Below are positions 11,801-23,700 of a stretch of DNA of 64,000 nucleotides, piece after piece (the first letter of the stretch is position 1; each line of letters opens with the position of its first letter). Origin of the DNA: Mesodorylaimus sp. YZB2_4. Its lineage: Eukaryota > Nematoda > Enoplea > Dorylaimida > Dorylaimidae. Made by a program: the position numbers and the translations under genes. The notes below the pieces were generated by a model. It saw nothing but the letters and a program-made list of their open reading frames with translations. It did no database searches and was not told where the DNA came from. The DNA is taken from NCBI GenBank assembly GCA_030248295.1, contig JASANH010000715.1, positions 1-64,000 of the forward strand, written 5' to 3'.

Positions 11801-14800
11801 GGCTTGTCAGTGGAGGGACTGCTGGCGTGATGGCCCAGAATGCGGCTGGTACTGGATGGGTTAGGTGTCTGCCTTTCGCGCCCAAGGCGCAGTTAACAGG
11901 CGAGTGATCTACTGGCGGCCTTGGTAATCAGTTCGTATGTAATTTGTCCCTGCCCTCGAATGCCCTGCATTTTTGTGCCCTTCGCTGGGGAATAAATCAG
12001 ATCAGATCAGTGCGCTGTAAAGGGTTAGGTGATGTGGTAAAATAGAAACGGGAACAGGAGTCTCATTTGGACTGATCGTGAGTTTGGTGAAATCTGTTAG
12101 AAATTCTATCCTATCCGTCGTTTCGATGTGATTGTTTGGATCGATCGGAATATAGGATGGGTTTGCGGTTGTAATCGATCACTTAATCGATATGCCCTGC
12201 TTCTGCAAACAGTACTTTGGCCACCTGGATTAGTGAATTATTAGGTGCAGATGTAATCAAGCGATTGTGCATCGATGATCGTTTGATCAGCACGCTGAGA
12301 TAGATCGATCAATCGATTTTTTGGTTTTGTTGCCGAAATAGCCCTAACACAAGCTTAATTGTGTCTCGCCCCTGTTTTGTGTCTGCTACTGTCAATATCA
12401 GTCGAACTGAAAGAAATCTGATGGATCGATCGATTGATTTGTCGCTAGTATTGTATCTGATCAGAAATACTGTCTTTTGGAAAGGATGCGAGAAAATCTA
12501 AAATCCCCAAGCACCGTTTCGACTTCTGCTGCTGTCCTCGTAACCAAATCTGAGCTTGTCATGAACTAACACAGTTGCCCTTGGTGCACTGTGAGATAGG
12601 GTAGGGTATGTGGGTCCTGTGAGGCTGTAGGAAGTGACTGGCGGAGCTTTTGCGCCACTCCAAAAACCAATTTTTCCGACCTAGTCCATGGCTGAAACAT
12701 CATACTGATGCCCATTTGCCAGCTCCATGCAGACTAACATTATGGATTGCCTATCAAGCCTCTGCAGGATTTCAGGGTTTAAAAAAAAACAGGAATGCTC
12801 GAATGTCAGAATTAAGTATGCGTATGCTCTGAATGCCGGGCGGAAGATTTATGCGCGCATTTAAATTTGTTGTGTATTTCTAAATTTTAGTGTGTTTGTT
12901 AGAGGAGCTGCATTAATAGCTGTTGTGGAAAACTGCCGCAAAGGGCGCCTGCTAACGATAATTTACTCGTTTAATGAAAATTCCTAATCTTCGTCATCAA
13001 TGGGAAGGGCTAGAATTAAATATGCTTTGTTATCAGAGTACGGGTGGGTGGTCTTTCTTTCCATGACAGGGGAGTGGGCGGGTAATGAGCATGGAGGACC
13101 ATTGACAACTGTTTAGCCTAGCTAGGTCAGGGTGCCGTTTCCTATGCCCGTATATGATTGAGACTTGTGAAGGAGTTGTGGTGTGCTGGCACCAACTGTC
13201 ACAGAACCTTTGTTGTTGTCTACAAAACTAGTGAGATGGATGAGCATTCGGGATGGCGAAACTGGATGTGACTTAGGACTAGTCGTTTGTGATCAGTGTC
13301 TTAGGAAGAAGTTATTTCTATTGGCAATAGGCTCACAGTGTTTTGTGTTCCCGTTTACCATATAGACTGGTTTCGGTTAGGTGGGACTTCAATCAGGACA
13401 CAATGCAGGAGTGGATGATGAGACTGGTACGAAAGGAAGAGTGTTGGCTGGTGATTGCGAGGCGTAGGCGAGTTGTTCTAGTCGTAAATGGTGATTAGAG
13501 GGGGCGGTGATTGCGAGGCTGGCTAATAAGTATTAGCTGGCTCGTTTGTTCTCGGCTGTGCCCTATGGATTACGGAATGGATGGATTGTAAGGATGAGAT
13601 ATGGACTACGGGAAGATGATGTGCATGAATATGTGAGTGTTTAGCTTAATTGGTGAAAATTTAGCAAAAACCTGAACTTGATCGTTTGTGCAAATGCGGA
13701 AGAGCGCGTTAAGGCTTCGGCTAGTTGTTATGTATGGGCGTAGAAGGAGAAGGGAGGCTGGTCGTTCAGAACATGGACTTGATGATGCACTGGGTAAGAA
13801 ATTTTGGATGGAAGGGGTTTGTGATGGTGAATTAGATGAGAGAATGAAATGAGTAGCTGGCTTTGGGTGGGAAATAATTGAAGTGTGAAATGGTATGGTG
13901 TGAGGGATGTGCCTTGTTATAGGCATGGACTAGCATGTGCAGTCTACTGGTGCACTGGTTCCGGGAACCGGTCCCCCTCTTCTAAGGGAGGAACTATACT
14001 TCAGTTTTCTCGTTCAGTCTCAGTTCAGTGCGGAGAAGTCCGCACGGAGATCTGCGCAATCTCCGCATCTAAAGCTATACTCCCGTCGTGCGGAGGTCTT
14101 ATGTCGAGCCTCAGGTACTGATTCGATAATATCATGCATCTGAATTTCCATGCAATCGGGATTCTATGCTTAATGTGAAGTTTTTAGGGTTGCCTGATTG
14201 GCGATATCTGATGTTCTAAAATTAAAATATTCTGCAGGTGGTGTGTTTTTGGTTTTTGGAAAAATATAGTTCTGACCTTTTTAAAAATTTTTGTAAGATC
14301 GCATTCAGAAACGTATCGCAGTCATTACTAAACTAAAATTAAAAATTATATCAGTGTCCATTTACATTTGCGCGACAAAGTTTAATTCCGAGAAGAAAAG
14401 AGATGCAAAGGGGCTGCGGAGATTCTCCGCGCACACTCAGAACGAAGTCCGTTGAAACTGAGATTGAACTGAGACTGAGGCTCGCAACTATACTCCTGGA
14501 CTGATCTCGTGCGATAAAACTGAAGTATAGTTTCTCCCTAAGTCAGGGCAAGAGCGAGGTCGAGGTCGGTGTCCGGTTTAGTTGCAGGCATCTTTAGAGG
14601 ACTGGTCTTGAGTTCCAGATCAGGAAGTGGGGGATATTATTACTGTTTGAGCACTTCGGGCTCAGGTCGGTCAGAACCCCTTTGACGGCCGGCACGTGCG
14701 GCTGTGAGTCTGCGCGGTCCTTGTGGTGTGGGACAGTAAACTATAGTACGAGGTGTCCGAGGACTGCGTGGGACTGTTCCTGTAGCTTGAGCCATCCTCT

Positions 14801-17800
14801 GGTCAGGCCTAGCCTGTCCTAGGGTTATAGTGGGTGTAGCGGCTGGTTTTTGTAGGATAGCGAGATTACGTCATCGAGTGCAGCCGTACAAAATAGCGCC
14901 GAGCCGCCGCCGCTGAACCTATTGGCTCGAATCAACGTTCCATTATCGGTCAGTCCTCAATTGTTGGAGGGCATGTGTAAATTACGCGGGACGCCGAATT
15001 ACGTCGCGCCAATTGACGAGCGTACAGCGCCGCCTACAGCAGAAACTATCAAATTGATACCGTTGCCAAAGGATCAGGTAAGCGTAGAGACTGGGTGTCA
15101 AGTGTGGGCAGTCAGGGATGGTTCGATGGTTCAGAGGTGGACAAATGGGCGATTTGGGGTTCTGGCTTCTTCTGTGAGTTTGCTCAACAAGTACACTAGT
15201 GGCCAAGGTTACGGAATCATCTATTCGTGGACTTTGTACCACTAAGGCTTTGGCTGGATTCCAGACTCCATAACTTTGGCTGGTAGTGCAGGAAGAGTCA
15301 CCCTTATCTTAAACATGCAGAGGAATGTAGCACCTGCAGTAATGTTTCTGGCCGCTATAGGCGATTCTCGCTGACAGCAAGCGGTGGAATATGTGGGACA
15401 TGATTTGGGTGGGTGATAGCCAGTTTCAGGTCTTCTGCATATTTAACGTTATGTGCTTTTAGCCAATTCTACCAACTCCAACTGTGATAGTGGATTCGAA
15501 GAAGGACGCGTTGGCGATCGAATTGCAAATGTTTTGCTATCAAAAAGATGTGGCCGTGTTGAGAAATTTTGCATCTGCGTTACGTTTGGATTTGGGTCTA
15601 TTCTCGACCAAGACATTGATGGAGACGGCGGGCGAGCAGCAGGTCGAGGTTCGGACGCAATACCAGATGCCACCGGATAAGAATTATACGCTGGCTGGTG
15701 ATAAGAGTTGGCATTGCGGGAGCACGCGTTCATTTACCACCGTGACGAAATACGCCCAGTATCAGGCCCAGTCGTTTCAACAAAGTCTCAGGGTAAGTAT
15801 GTGGCTTGGCGCTGTAGTGTGTCACCCTAGGGTCACAGTATGGTACAGATCGTGGAGCGTAGTGTGACTAGTGGGTGTTCAGTGCGGTGGATGGGATGCT
15901 CTGCTCTGTGAGGGCCGCCACCAGTCTTTTCAACAGTCAGGTAAGTGTGGTGGTTCGGCACTAGATTGTGTCATACTACGGTACAGATCGTGGAGCGTGC
16001 TGTGATACTGCTTTGGAGCGTGTTGGGTGCATTTTAGTGCAGTGCAGTGCGATGGGGTGGAATGCTCTGCTTGTGAGGCCTGTTATGAGTGACGGGTCGA
16101 TAGGTCGATAGGATGCAAGAGCACTGGCAGAGGTAGATTGTGTGTTGGTCACAGAGACTGCCAGCAGTAATTTCATGTCGTACTTTATCCATAGCCGGGC
16201 ACTGCACAGCTCACTCGAGGCCTAAGGAACACATATTTGACGATCATTTTATACTCAGGCGCGAGGCGAGCCCTCCCCTCTATTTGCGCACCCAGCGCGA
16301 GAGACAGGCGTCTTACCTCCAGGCCGCGACCTGCGCAAGTTATTGTTTCTTCACTGTCCTGAAGCATACGGATACTGTAGCCAACGGACAGAGTGTGCTA
16401 TGCCTGTAACCCGGCGCATATTGTAAAAGTGGTGATTACATTATTGATACTTAGTTACCTAAAGAGCGCTGTAGAATTGGCACGCTATGCACAGGACATA
16501 CTAGCTGGTACAACTCGATGTGCTAACATGAAGCATACTTTAGCATGTGAAGTAGGATGATTTGCATATTGCAGGAAGAGCAAGAAAAATCGAAAAATGG
16601 CAAATCGCCGGATGTGGAGCAATCGTCGGATCAAATGGGCAACAACAATTATCGGAATATTGCCACTCAGAACGGTGGTGTAAAGCGGCGACGCGAGGAT
16701 ACGAGCTCGATGTTTAAAATGATAAAATTTGGTACAAATGTTGATTTATCGGATGATCGTCGGTGGAAGACTCAATTACAAGAATTACAAAAATTACCTC
16801 CGTTTTGTCGCGTAACGACGTCGCAGAATTTGTTGTCGCATTTGAACCACATTGTTCTGGGCATGAATACGGTTCAATTGTACATGAAAGTGCCCGGATC
16901 TAGGACCCCTGGCCATCAGGAAAACAATAATTTCGCTTCGGTGAATATCAATATCGGACCGGGCGAGTGCGAGTGGTTCGCTGTACCTTTCAAGTATTGG
17001 CACGTGATCAAGGAGATGTGCGAGAAGTGAGTGTGGGTGGGTGGCGAAGGCTAGACCATCGGGAGGTGTGTACCCATCCTTAGCTAGGCGTGTGCAGAGG
17101 TCATATATCCCCAAGTGTGGGCAAGGTCGGCTGGGTTAGAGGGGGGTTTGGGAGGGGGTAGAGATTAGATTGCCTAAGCCTGATCTGATCGCGTGTTAGA
17201 AAGGTCAGGCCAGGCCAGGCCAGGCCAGGCCAGGTTTGGGTCGAGTCGAGTGAGTTGTATGACTGTTTACATACAGTACTGTAGGCTGGCTGGACAATTG
17301 GCCGGTGCTTGGAGGCCAGGTCTTTTTCCAGCTCAGATACAATTTGATCGCTTTTGCTTGCTTTCTTTTCTTTCTTCCTGCTGGAATGGTTCAGCATCCT
17401 GGCCGTTACAACAGGAGGGGTTTAGGGTTTACCCCCTCCCCACCTACCCATACTTGCATAGCCTGTATGGATTGATAAAAGGGGTCAGAAGGATTCAATC
17501 AAATTTTGCCGGCATTTTTGGAACTGCATTGACTCCTTTTTTAGGAATCACGTGGACTATCTGAAGGGGTCGTGGTGGCCGCCGTTGGAGGATCTGCTCG
17601 TGGCCAACATACCAGTTTACCGATTTACTCAGAAACCTGGCGATTTGGTGTGGGTTGGTTCAGGGACGGTGCATTGGGTGCAGGCGACGGGCTGGTGTAA
17701 TAATATCGCCTGGAACGTGGGCCCGTTCACGGCCACTCAGTACGAAATGGCTATCGAGCGGTACGAATGGAATAAATTGCACAAGTTCAAGTCAATCGTG

Positions 17801-19475
17801 CCAGTCATACATTTGTCCTGGCAACTGGCTCGCAATGTGAAACTATCCGATCAGGCATTATGCGATAGGATTAAATCAGTTTTGCTGCGGTCCTTGGTTC
17901 ACAGCTATTTGTGCACGGATTTTGTGACGAGCAAGTTAGGGAAAGAATTGAGATATCAGCCGAGAGAGGAAGGAGAACCGGCTCATTATTGCACTGTGTG
18001 CGAGGTGAGTACGAGTTGTTGTCGAAGTTAGGGGCTGTGGGAGGACTTGTGCAACCCTTGTGCCTGGCGGGCTATGGCGAGTGGGAGAGAACTCTTGGTC
18101 TTCCTTGGCTGGTCACCCGCAGGGCAGGTTTAGTCGTAAGACTTGCCTTGTTCCAGTCGGATTCCACGGATTCTCTCCTGCGCCTGCCAGGCCTGGCTAC
18201 AAATTGACGATAAGAAGATGGGGCAGATCCGGCTTGCATATATGGCGGATTGACAGACACTGCTTCAGGATAAGGCTCGAAGCTGTGCTAATCTGTCAGC
18301 CGAACTAGCGGTTTGATGTGATAAGAAAAGTGAAGTATTTTGAGGGCGTCACCCGTGTATGAGCTGGACTGACCATTACCAACTCAGGTTGGAGTTTCAG
18401 CTTTTACGCTGTCCTTCGTTGTATCTGAGTTGTTACTCAACAAGGAGGGTGGCAGAGTCCTGGTAGTAGCAGGAATTGATTAGATGTCTGACATTGTTTT
18501 CCAGATCGAAGTATTCAATATTTTGTACGTGATGGAACAAGATCGCAAATTTGTGGTTTATTGTCTGGACTGCGCGTTGAGAATGGACGCGGCGCTGAAA
18601 GGATTCACAATTCTCAATCAGTACACGAAGGAGGAACTGGCCAGCGTGTATGAACAGTTCAGTTTGATTCAGGTAAGGGGCCTGGGTGTGAATGGATGTG
18701 GGCCCGTCTTGCGGTGTCATCCATGCTGTAGTAAGGTGTCGATTGGTCAGGATCCGGACTCCAAACTTTAGGAATCGGGGTTCAGCGTAAATAATAAGGA
18801 AAGCGTGGTAGGCTGGTAGGTACTGTCTGATCGCTGACTGGGTATCCAAGGTAGTGTAGACCCTCCCCCCTAAAAAATTTTTGAAAAATTTTGTGAAGGG
18901 GGACCCTTCTAATTTTTTAGACCCCCTGTCCCGCCCGGCAAGGGTGTGCAGGTCACGCAGTCTGTGCCCTCCACCTTTACTGTGTTTGACCCCCCTACTT
19001 TTTTTGGCAGAAGAAAATTTTTTTACATAGCGCAGACCCCCTTCAAAGTTTTTAAAAAATTTTGTACAGGGGGGACCCTTTTAATTTTTTAGACCCCCCT
19101 GTCCCGCCCGGCAAGGGTGTGCAGGTAACTTTAGTGTTTTTACCCCCACGATTTTTGGCAGAAGAAAATTTTTTTACATGGCGAAGACCCTCCTGTCCCG
19201 CCCGGCGAGATGGTGCAGGTGCCTTTGCTATTTTTGACCCCACCCACAAAAGAAAAATTTCATTTGGTATAGTAAAGAAGACCCAATGTTTTGCCTTGGA
19301 GGGCCCAAACTAACTTTAAATTTAAATTTAAAAATTCAATTTTTACAAGCAGCCAAAATGGGCCGCCAAGTCGCCGACCCCCGACCCCCCCCCCCCCCCT
19401 CCGGAAGAAGATCAGACCTACCTCTCCGCAGACGAAGTCAGCGATGTTGGTGAAGTATATTATGGTAGTGACTGA
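2821..19475 (+). CDS. utx (KDM6A homologue): KDM6/UTX-family histone H3K27 demethylase, 15 exons, 1126 aa
   Basis: Exons: 2821-2885, 2948-3222, 3957-4065, 4803-4923, 5282-5333, 6913-7041, 7105-7330, 10960-11335, 11391-11663, 14856-15077, 15463-15792, 16575-17026, 17545-18004, 18505-18672, 19353-19475. All junctions are GT-AG and in phase. KDM6 proteins remove methyl groups from H3K27me2/3 in the nucleus, usually within COMPASS-like complexes. Exons 2-8 encode TPR repeats ([25 protein letters not shown] joined to [13 protein letters not shown]). Exons 11-13 encode the JmjC core with iron ligands intact: H840 and E842 in [10 protein letters not shown]920 in [11 protein letters not shown]. The GATA-like zinc domain in exons 13-14 has its four cysteines (about 1026, 1029, 1050, 1053). 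The last exon adds a Pro run and an acidic tail. The linker between TPR and JmjC is shorter than in human UTX (about 1400 aa). ATG 2821 is the first in-frame start; an upstream exon cannot be excluded. Confidence 0.95.
5357..6842. mobile_element. 1.49 kb foldback (long-TIR) element in KDM6 intron 5
   Basis: The element is an interrupted palindrome. It starts GAGAGGGTTTCTTAGACACT at 5357 and ends with the complementary AGTCTCTTAGAAACCCTCTC at 6842. The arms (about 5357-6010 and 6110-6842) pair along most of their length; for example CACATAATCGATTATG at about 5690 pairs with CATAATCGATTATGTG at about 6500. The centre carries CCGCTTATGACAT...GGCGGGAAATTCAAAAG and its complement. No transposase reading frame is seen, so it is non-autonomous. 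A target-site duplication is not obvious. Confidence 0.85.
7952..8045 (+). pseudogene. TPR-like pseudo-exon in KDM6 intron 7
   Basis: After a TTTTCCAG acceptor-like site, one frame reads [19 protein letters not shown] and then [10 protein letters not shown] before a TAA stop. This resembles the TPR in the preceding KDM6 exon ([21 protein letters not shown]). Splicing from exon 7 would put a stop in frame at once, so it is not a usable exon. It could be a decayed exon duplicate or chance. Confidence 0.3.
9470..9800. repeat. Short inverted repeat with CCCGCCG cores
   Basis: GAAATTTGAATTCCCGCCG (about 9535) and CGGCGGGAATTCAAATTTT (about 9742) are near-perfect inverse copies about 190 bp apart. 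The same core appears in the centre of the 5357-6842 foldback, suggesting related non-autonomous elements. Confidence 0.5.
10035..10157. repeat. Head-to-head pair of tRNA-like half sequences
   Basis: On the minus strand GGGTTCGAATCCC (B-box/T-loop type) lies near 10042-10055, preceded by a TGAACTAGAATTCA anticodon-stem-like hairpin. On the plus strand GGGACTGAAATCCC is followed by GGCGGGTTCGAATCCCGC at about 10131-10150. Neither half has a complete acceptor stem or D arm, and the plus copy lacks the long variable arm expected for a Ser or Leu tRNA. These are tRNA-derived fragments, not functional tRNA genes. Confidence 0.55.
10157..10352 (+). repeat. Tandem repeat, about 31 bp and 55-60 bp periods
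   Basis: The core AGTGATTGCGCATCAAAAAC, with variants, recurs five times, alternating with CAGCAAAATTTGCTGATTTT or collapsing directly onto the next copy. Later copies are shorter (AAAATTTAGGGATTGCGC), as expected from slippage or unequal exchange. Confidence 0.8.
11850..12045 (+). repeat. SINE-like repeat family 1, copy a (diverged)
   Basis: It matches the copy at 38560-38712 over TTAGGTGTCTGCCTTTCGCG, GGCGCAGTTA.CAGGCGAGTG, a CCCTCGA.TGC block and the 3' motif GGTGATGTGGTAAAAT. The B-box position is degenerate. Confidence 0.5.
12080..12480. repeat. GATC/ATCGAT-rich low-complexity block in KDM6 intron 9
   Basis: The stretch is enriched in GATCGAT, TCGATCAATCGAT and GATGGATCGATCGATTGAT words. 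Similar blocks recur at 29050-29330, 56700-56890, 57340-57800 and 60640-60960. No unit of fixed length is seen. Confidence 0.5.
12630..12790 (+). repeat. Dispersed repeat family R3, copy 1
   Basis: The pattern GGAGCTTTTGCGCCACTCCA, then CCTAGTCCATGGCTGAAACA, then CTGATG and CAGCTCCATGCAG is shared with the R3 copies at about 20940, 21225, 24590 (-), 44830 (-) and 59090. No coding capacity. Confidence 0.6.
13977..14550. mobile_element. MITE-like element, about 570 bp, in KDM6 intron 9
   Basis: Terminal inverted repeats CTAAGGGAGGAACTATACTT at the left and AAGTATAGTTTCTCCCTAAG at the right continue into CAGTTTT.TCG. Inside, CAGTCTCAGTTCA and CGGAGA..TCCGC words also occur in opposite orientation on the two sides. 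No open frame; non-autonomous. Confidence 0.65.
15769..16130 (+). repeat. Tandem duplication of the KDM6 exon 11 donor region
   Basis: The end of exon 11 and its donor (CAGTCGTTTCAACAAAGTCT, then CAGGGTAAGT) are repeated about 150 bp later as CAGTCTTTTCAACAGTCAGG followed by TAAGTG, with the same downstream string GGTACAGATCGTGGAGCGT in both. The second copy lacks several exon bases. Confidence 0.7.
17206..17234 (+). repeat. Pentanucleotide microsatellite (CAGGC)n
   Basis: Nearly six head-to-tail copies of CAGGC in KDM6 intron 12. Confidence 0.9.
18860..19260 (+). repeat. Minisatellite in last KDM6 intron, about 174 bp unit
   Basis: CTGTCCCGCCCGGCAAGGGT starts at 18926 and 19100, and a variant at 19193. 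Each is preceded by GGACCCTT.TAATTTTTTAGA (first two copies) and followed by a GGCAGAAGAAAATTTTTTTA block. The third unit is shortened to about 93 bp. Confidence 0.8.
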
Positions 19476-20620
19476 CTGACTGATTTTTCTGTGCCAAAAA
19501 GACTTATCAGCCCATTCTAAGTGGCACAGAGCATAAGCGGACTGTATTCAGTGTGCACACTGCACGTAGACAGTGCGGTGCACAGCAGCAGCTGCAAGTC
19601 GTGCAAGATGCTCTTTTACAAGGCAGCAATAATTTTCTTTTTAGAAACGACCAGGAACGATTTGTTAATGATCTCGGATTCGAGGTGGGCGAGGGGATAT
19701 GGTGGATGCGGGCGTTGTCATGGTTTTCTTCAATGTGCGGGGATGTTTTCTAAATGGACGGCAGGAATGGAATGCAAGTGTTGATAGTGTAATGATGTTG
19801 GAGTAGTTGGCACGGTGGCATCTATTTGGTGAGGTGTAGCAGGCGAGTGCTGGTCTTTCATTGGTGAAGTAAGTAAGCAGGATCTTTTCATGGCTATCTC
19901 TGTCGAGTGGGGTGGGTGTACTATTTTGTAGGTTTGCATATTCGTTAGGTACCTATACTTTGTGCATAAGTTTAGATACGATTTGTACAAGTGTGTAGTA
20001 TCTAGGTACGTTATGGTTGGGTTAGGAATCGGATGAAGTTTGAGTACAGCCGTTTTGAATGGGAGTACGAATGACCTGTAACAACTCACTGCCTTGCATA
20101 TCTATTCTTTATTGCAGTGAATTTATTGTGCGCTGTTGATAGACTTGGAATGAGCGCAGTTAGTAAGATATGATAGTTCGGTGTAGACTGACCACGATCG
20201 GCTTTCAGTTGTTGCATTTAATCAGTGGTGTGTGCACTAATCTAGGCAGTGTCATGTTTTATGTTTACAAGGTGGTTTTTATTGTGGTACGAGAAAACTT
20301 CAAAATGTTTTGGATCGTTGCGCGTATGACTGTCTGCTGGATGCATTTATTTTACTTTTTGCCAAAACGCAGGTTGCGCACTCGAATGGCAAGCGACGCA
20401 GTAGCAGTACTGTGCGCCAGGAGGCGACTGCTAAGTGAGTGCATTGCTTAGCTTCGATGATAGCGTGGTGCCAGGCGATTGAACGTGTACGTCGCTGGGG
20501 CTTCGATGTACAAAAATGTTGAAGGGAGTGGCAACAAAACTGAAGGAATCAATGTACGCTGTGCGTGAATGCTTCTCCTTCAACAGTGGTTTCCACACAA
20601 TGGGGAACAATGAAAGTGTG
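19476..20620. other. Spacer between KDM6 and the lectin/PAN array
   Basis: No supported gene. It should hold the KDM6 3' UTR; no clear AATAAA signal was found soon after the stop. Confidence 0.4.
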
Positions 20621-20628
20621 ATCAGTTG

Positions 20629-20639
20629 GCAACAGTTGC
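20629..20639. promoter_or_regulatory. Array promoter palindrome GCAACAGTTGC, gene A
   Basis: The palindrome with central A lies 135 bp before the gene A start codon. The same site, with flanking AGTT.GCAACAGTTGCCCGCA and a following AAATGCTCGATG block, precedes copies B and C; E and F keep the palindrome region. It resembles a Myb-type AACNGTTG or an X-box half-site pair; the binding factor is not known. Confidence 0.6.
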
Positions 20640-20774
20640 CCGCAGATACAAAATGCTCGATGCAGACAAAACGTGTTTTGGACGCAGGGCAATGTCTGTA
20701 GTGCTCCTTGGGTGGAAAAGTCGCAGCGAGAATCGGTCGATGTTCAAATGTACAGTAGTGCTCGCGGGTGTGGA

Positions 20775-23700
20775 ATGGCAAGAGCTAGTCATATTCTCAC
20801 ACTGGTTCTCACATTCGGCTTGCAATGTGGTCATACAGGTAGGATACCTGCAGAATCTACAGTGCACCCTGAAATCAGAGTTCTTCCTCGTTCTCACTCC
20901 GGCATCGACCAATTAATACGACTGGGTACTTACTCCTGAAGGGAGTCCTAGGTAAAGCGCTTGCAACACGCCGAGCCCTCAAGACAGTCAACATAGACTT
21001 CGACCTGGTCCATGGCTGAAACATGACCCTAATGGGTGACGCTCCCAGCTGCTAACTCAGTGCAGAGTATCGACTGCAAGTCCTCGCCCTCCTCGCCCGC
21101 TGACTGGCCCAAATGAGGAAACCTGTAGAGGGGCAGAGACACGGGACCAGGATCACGAGGGGTGACTAAGGCCAGCGCACCGACTCACCAATGCATGTGC
21201 TACTCGGACTGGTCCATATGGTCGGAGAGAGTGACCGGTGGAGCTTTTGCAACACGCCAAAACCCTGGACAGCCAACCAGATCTTCCGACCCAGTCCATG
21301 GCAGAAGCACCACCCTGATGGGTGACGCGACACCCCCAGCTGTCGGCTCCATGCAAAGGATCGATTGCCAGTCGAGCCTCTACAAAATCTTGCAATCCCC
21401 CGTGAAATCCTGTGGGCTATGGCAAGTGTATGTACTGTGCAAGAACGAATTCCACTTTTTCTTTCTTTCTTGCAGTTTATGGTCAAAAATGTTATCCCAA
21501 TCAAACAGCTTTTAAAAACGACTGTGTCAGCCGATACAAAGGTGTGGTCAATGGCGGCCGTTGCTTTTATCTGGCCAAGGTGGCAGGCGAACCAGCATGG
21601 TCCCTGAACGGGGATAATTACACTGTGGCCAATTGGACACGCGCCTTTGAACTGTGTCAGCGCACTGGAGGCACCTTTGCCCAAATCCACACTTACAGCG
21701 AAGCGGCATCCATCCGCGGCTCGTTTTGGGTGAGACTACTAATTGCTTAATCAAGGATGTCAATACATCTTGTCTTATTTCAGAGTTATTTCGATAGTTC
21801 ACCCGATTTGGCGGCCTGGGTAGCAGCTATGGGCAATGCTGAAGGGATGGGAGACCTGCCGAATGTGCGCTGGTACAATGCCAATGCTGCACCAGATCAC
21901 AATTTGACTGGAGTCAACACTATCCTGAGAAATATGTCAAAAACAAATGTCAACGCGGATCCTCAGTGCCTGCGCATAAGAGGGCCAAGTTATCGCATAA
22001 TTGGGGATAAGCCTTGCAGTTTCGATCATTTCATTCTCTGCACTGTTTACAGTAAGCTGTGTTATCCCCGCCTGGTAGGCCATGGCCAATGGGAGAGAGT
22101 AGTCGATACCAAAGCCTGCATGGGTACCCTTACCCATACCCACACCCATACCCGCCGGGTATGGGTACGGATTTGGCTAAGGGTCGGCGGGTTCGGGTAT
22201 TCGTTCTTGTTTAATTTTTTTTATTCATACATATTTATGACAGCGCTGCAAAATTTAGATCTTATGTATTTTGTGACTGGTTTTTGCGAAACAGTTCTGG
22301 TCTGCTACTTTGAGGCTGGACGTTACTACTGTTGATATCCGTATCGATATCCATATCTATATCTAATCGATATCATTTGACATCGATATCGAAATCATAT
22401 ACATATCCATATCTACCATCTGTTTTGTTTGAAATTGCACACGCGCCACGTGAAGGGCGTGTATATTCTCAAAAAATATACAAACCCTTCATGGGTTATA
22501 TATCATATCTTTTCACAAACAGGATATACTGATAAAAAGATCAGAATATTTAAACGTTTTTGAGATTTGGAAATGGTTTGTTTGCTGCAAAAAAAGAACC
22601 TGGTTTGAGTCGCTATGGCTATGACTTTTAGATTATCTGTGTAAGCTCCTATCAAAGCATCGACAAAAATTTTAAAAAACAGATAAAAGGTTGCTGTAAA
22701 AGCTGGTAGTGGAAATTTCTGGGAGATAAAACAACTGTACAGAGCATCTTCAGTTAAAAAACTTTGAAACAAGGTAGAAGAAAAGATGACCGAGTATTTC
22801 TGAGCTTCTAACTGTAAGAGAAACCGAGGGAAAATAACGGTCCGTACTTGAATATGACAGATATGCACCAGTGCAGCAACCTTGACCCTTTTCAGGATCC
22901 GAGTCACTTTCACTCTTACGATTAGGTCAGGTTCCTCAGATTAGGACAGCAGTGTCGCTTTGATGTAGGATAGCACTTTCTTGTATGCATGTCCTGCGAC
23001 TCACGATCAGACACGTCTCATTTTTTGTGAAACTGGCTGCTGCACGCAAACTAGCTTGTTGACCTCTCCAGACAAGCTACACTATTGCGATCAAAAATAA
23101 AGCACGTTTGGCACTCCTTACTCTCTCCAACATGAATGCGTTTCATTCAGGGTTTTAGATTGACAGGCTGTTATCAGCTTAAGCCTCAAGTTGGGAAAGT
23201 GTCTCTTTAAGCTGTGATTGAGATGTCTATTTCCAAAGGAACGAGAAATCCAATTACTCAAAATAGATCTTATTCAGGATTTCAGCGCTGAAGCATTTGG
23301 CTCAGACTACTGCTTTGAGAAAGTCTTTTATCTTGCGATAGTGAATAAACTTTTGATTGAAAATTGAACGAGTTTCCTTGAAAACTCTGGTTTTTTGTGA
23401 TTATTTTCATGAATTGATTACTTTTCTGTTTTTATACTACATTCGAACATTAATCGAAAAAACCGGGTACGGGTATGGATCTGGCTACAGAGGTTTGTAG
23501 CGGGTACGGGAAGGGTACGATTTTTATACCCGTGCAGGACACCGGGGTCGTGGCCTAGAAGCGGGTAGCAATTGCCTCTTACGCTGTGTGCGCACTTAGA
23601 GGGGAGGGTTCGACTCCCGCCTCGGCACAAAATGATTGTCAAATGTGTTCCTCAGCCCTCGAGTGCGCTGAATAGTTCTTGGTATGGATAAAGTATGACA

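Noticed and set aside
23545-23620. Possible functional tRNA gene
   Set aside because: The B box is good but the acceptor stem has mismatches, the anticodon arm is not convincing, and the same unit with its tail recurs at other sites, so it is a SINE-like repeat.
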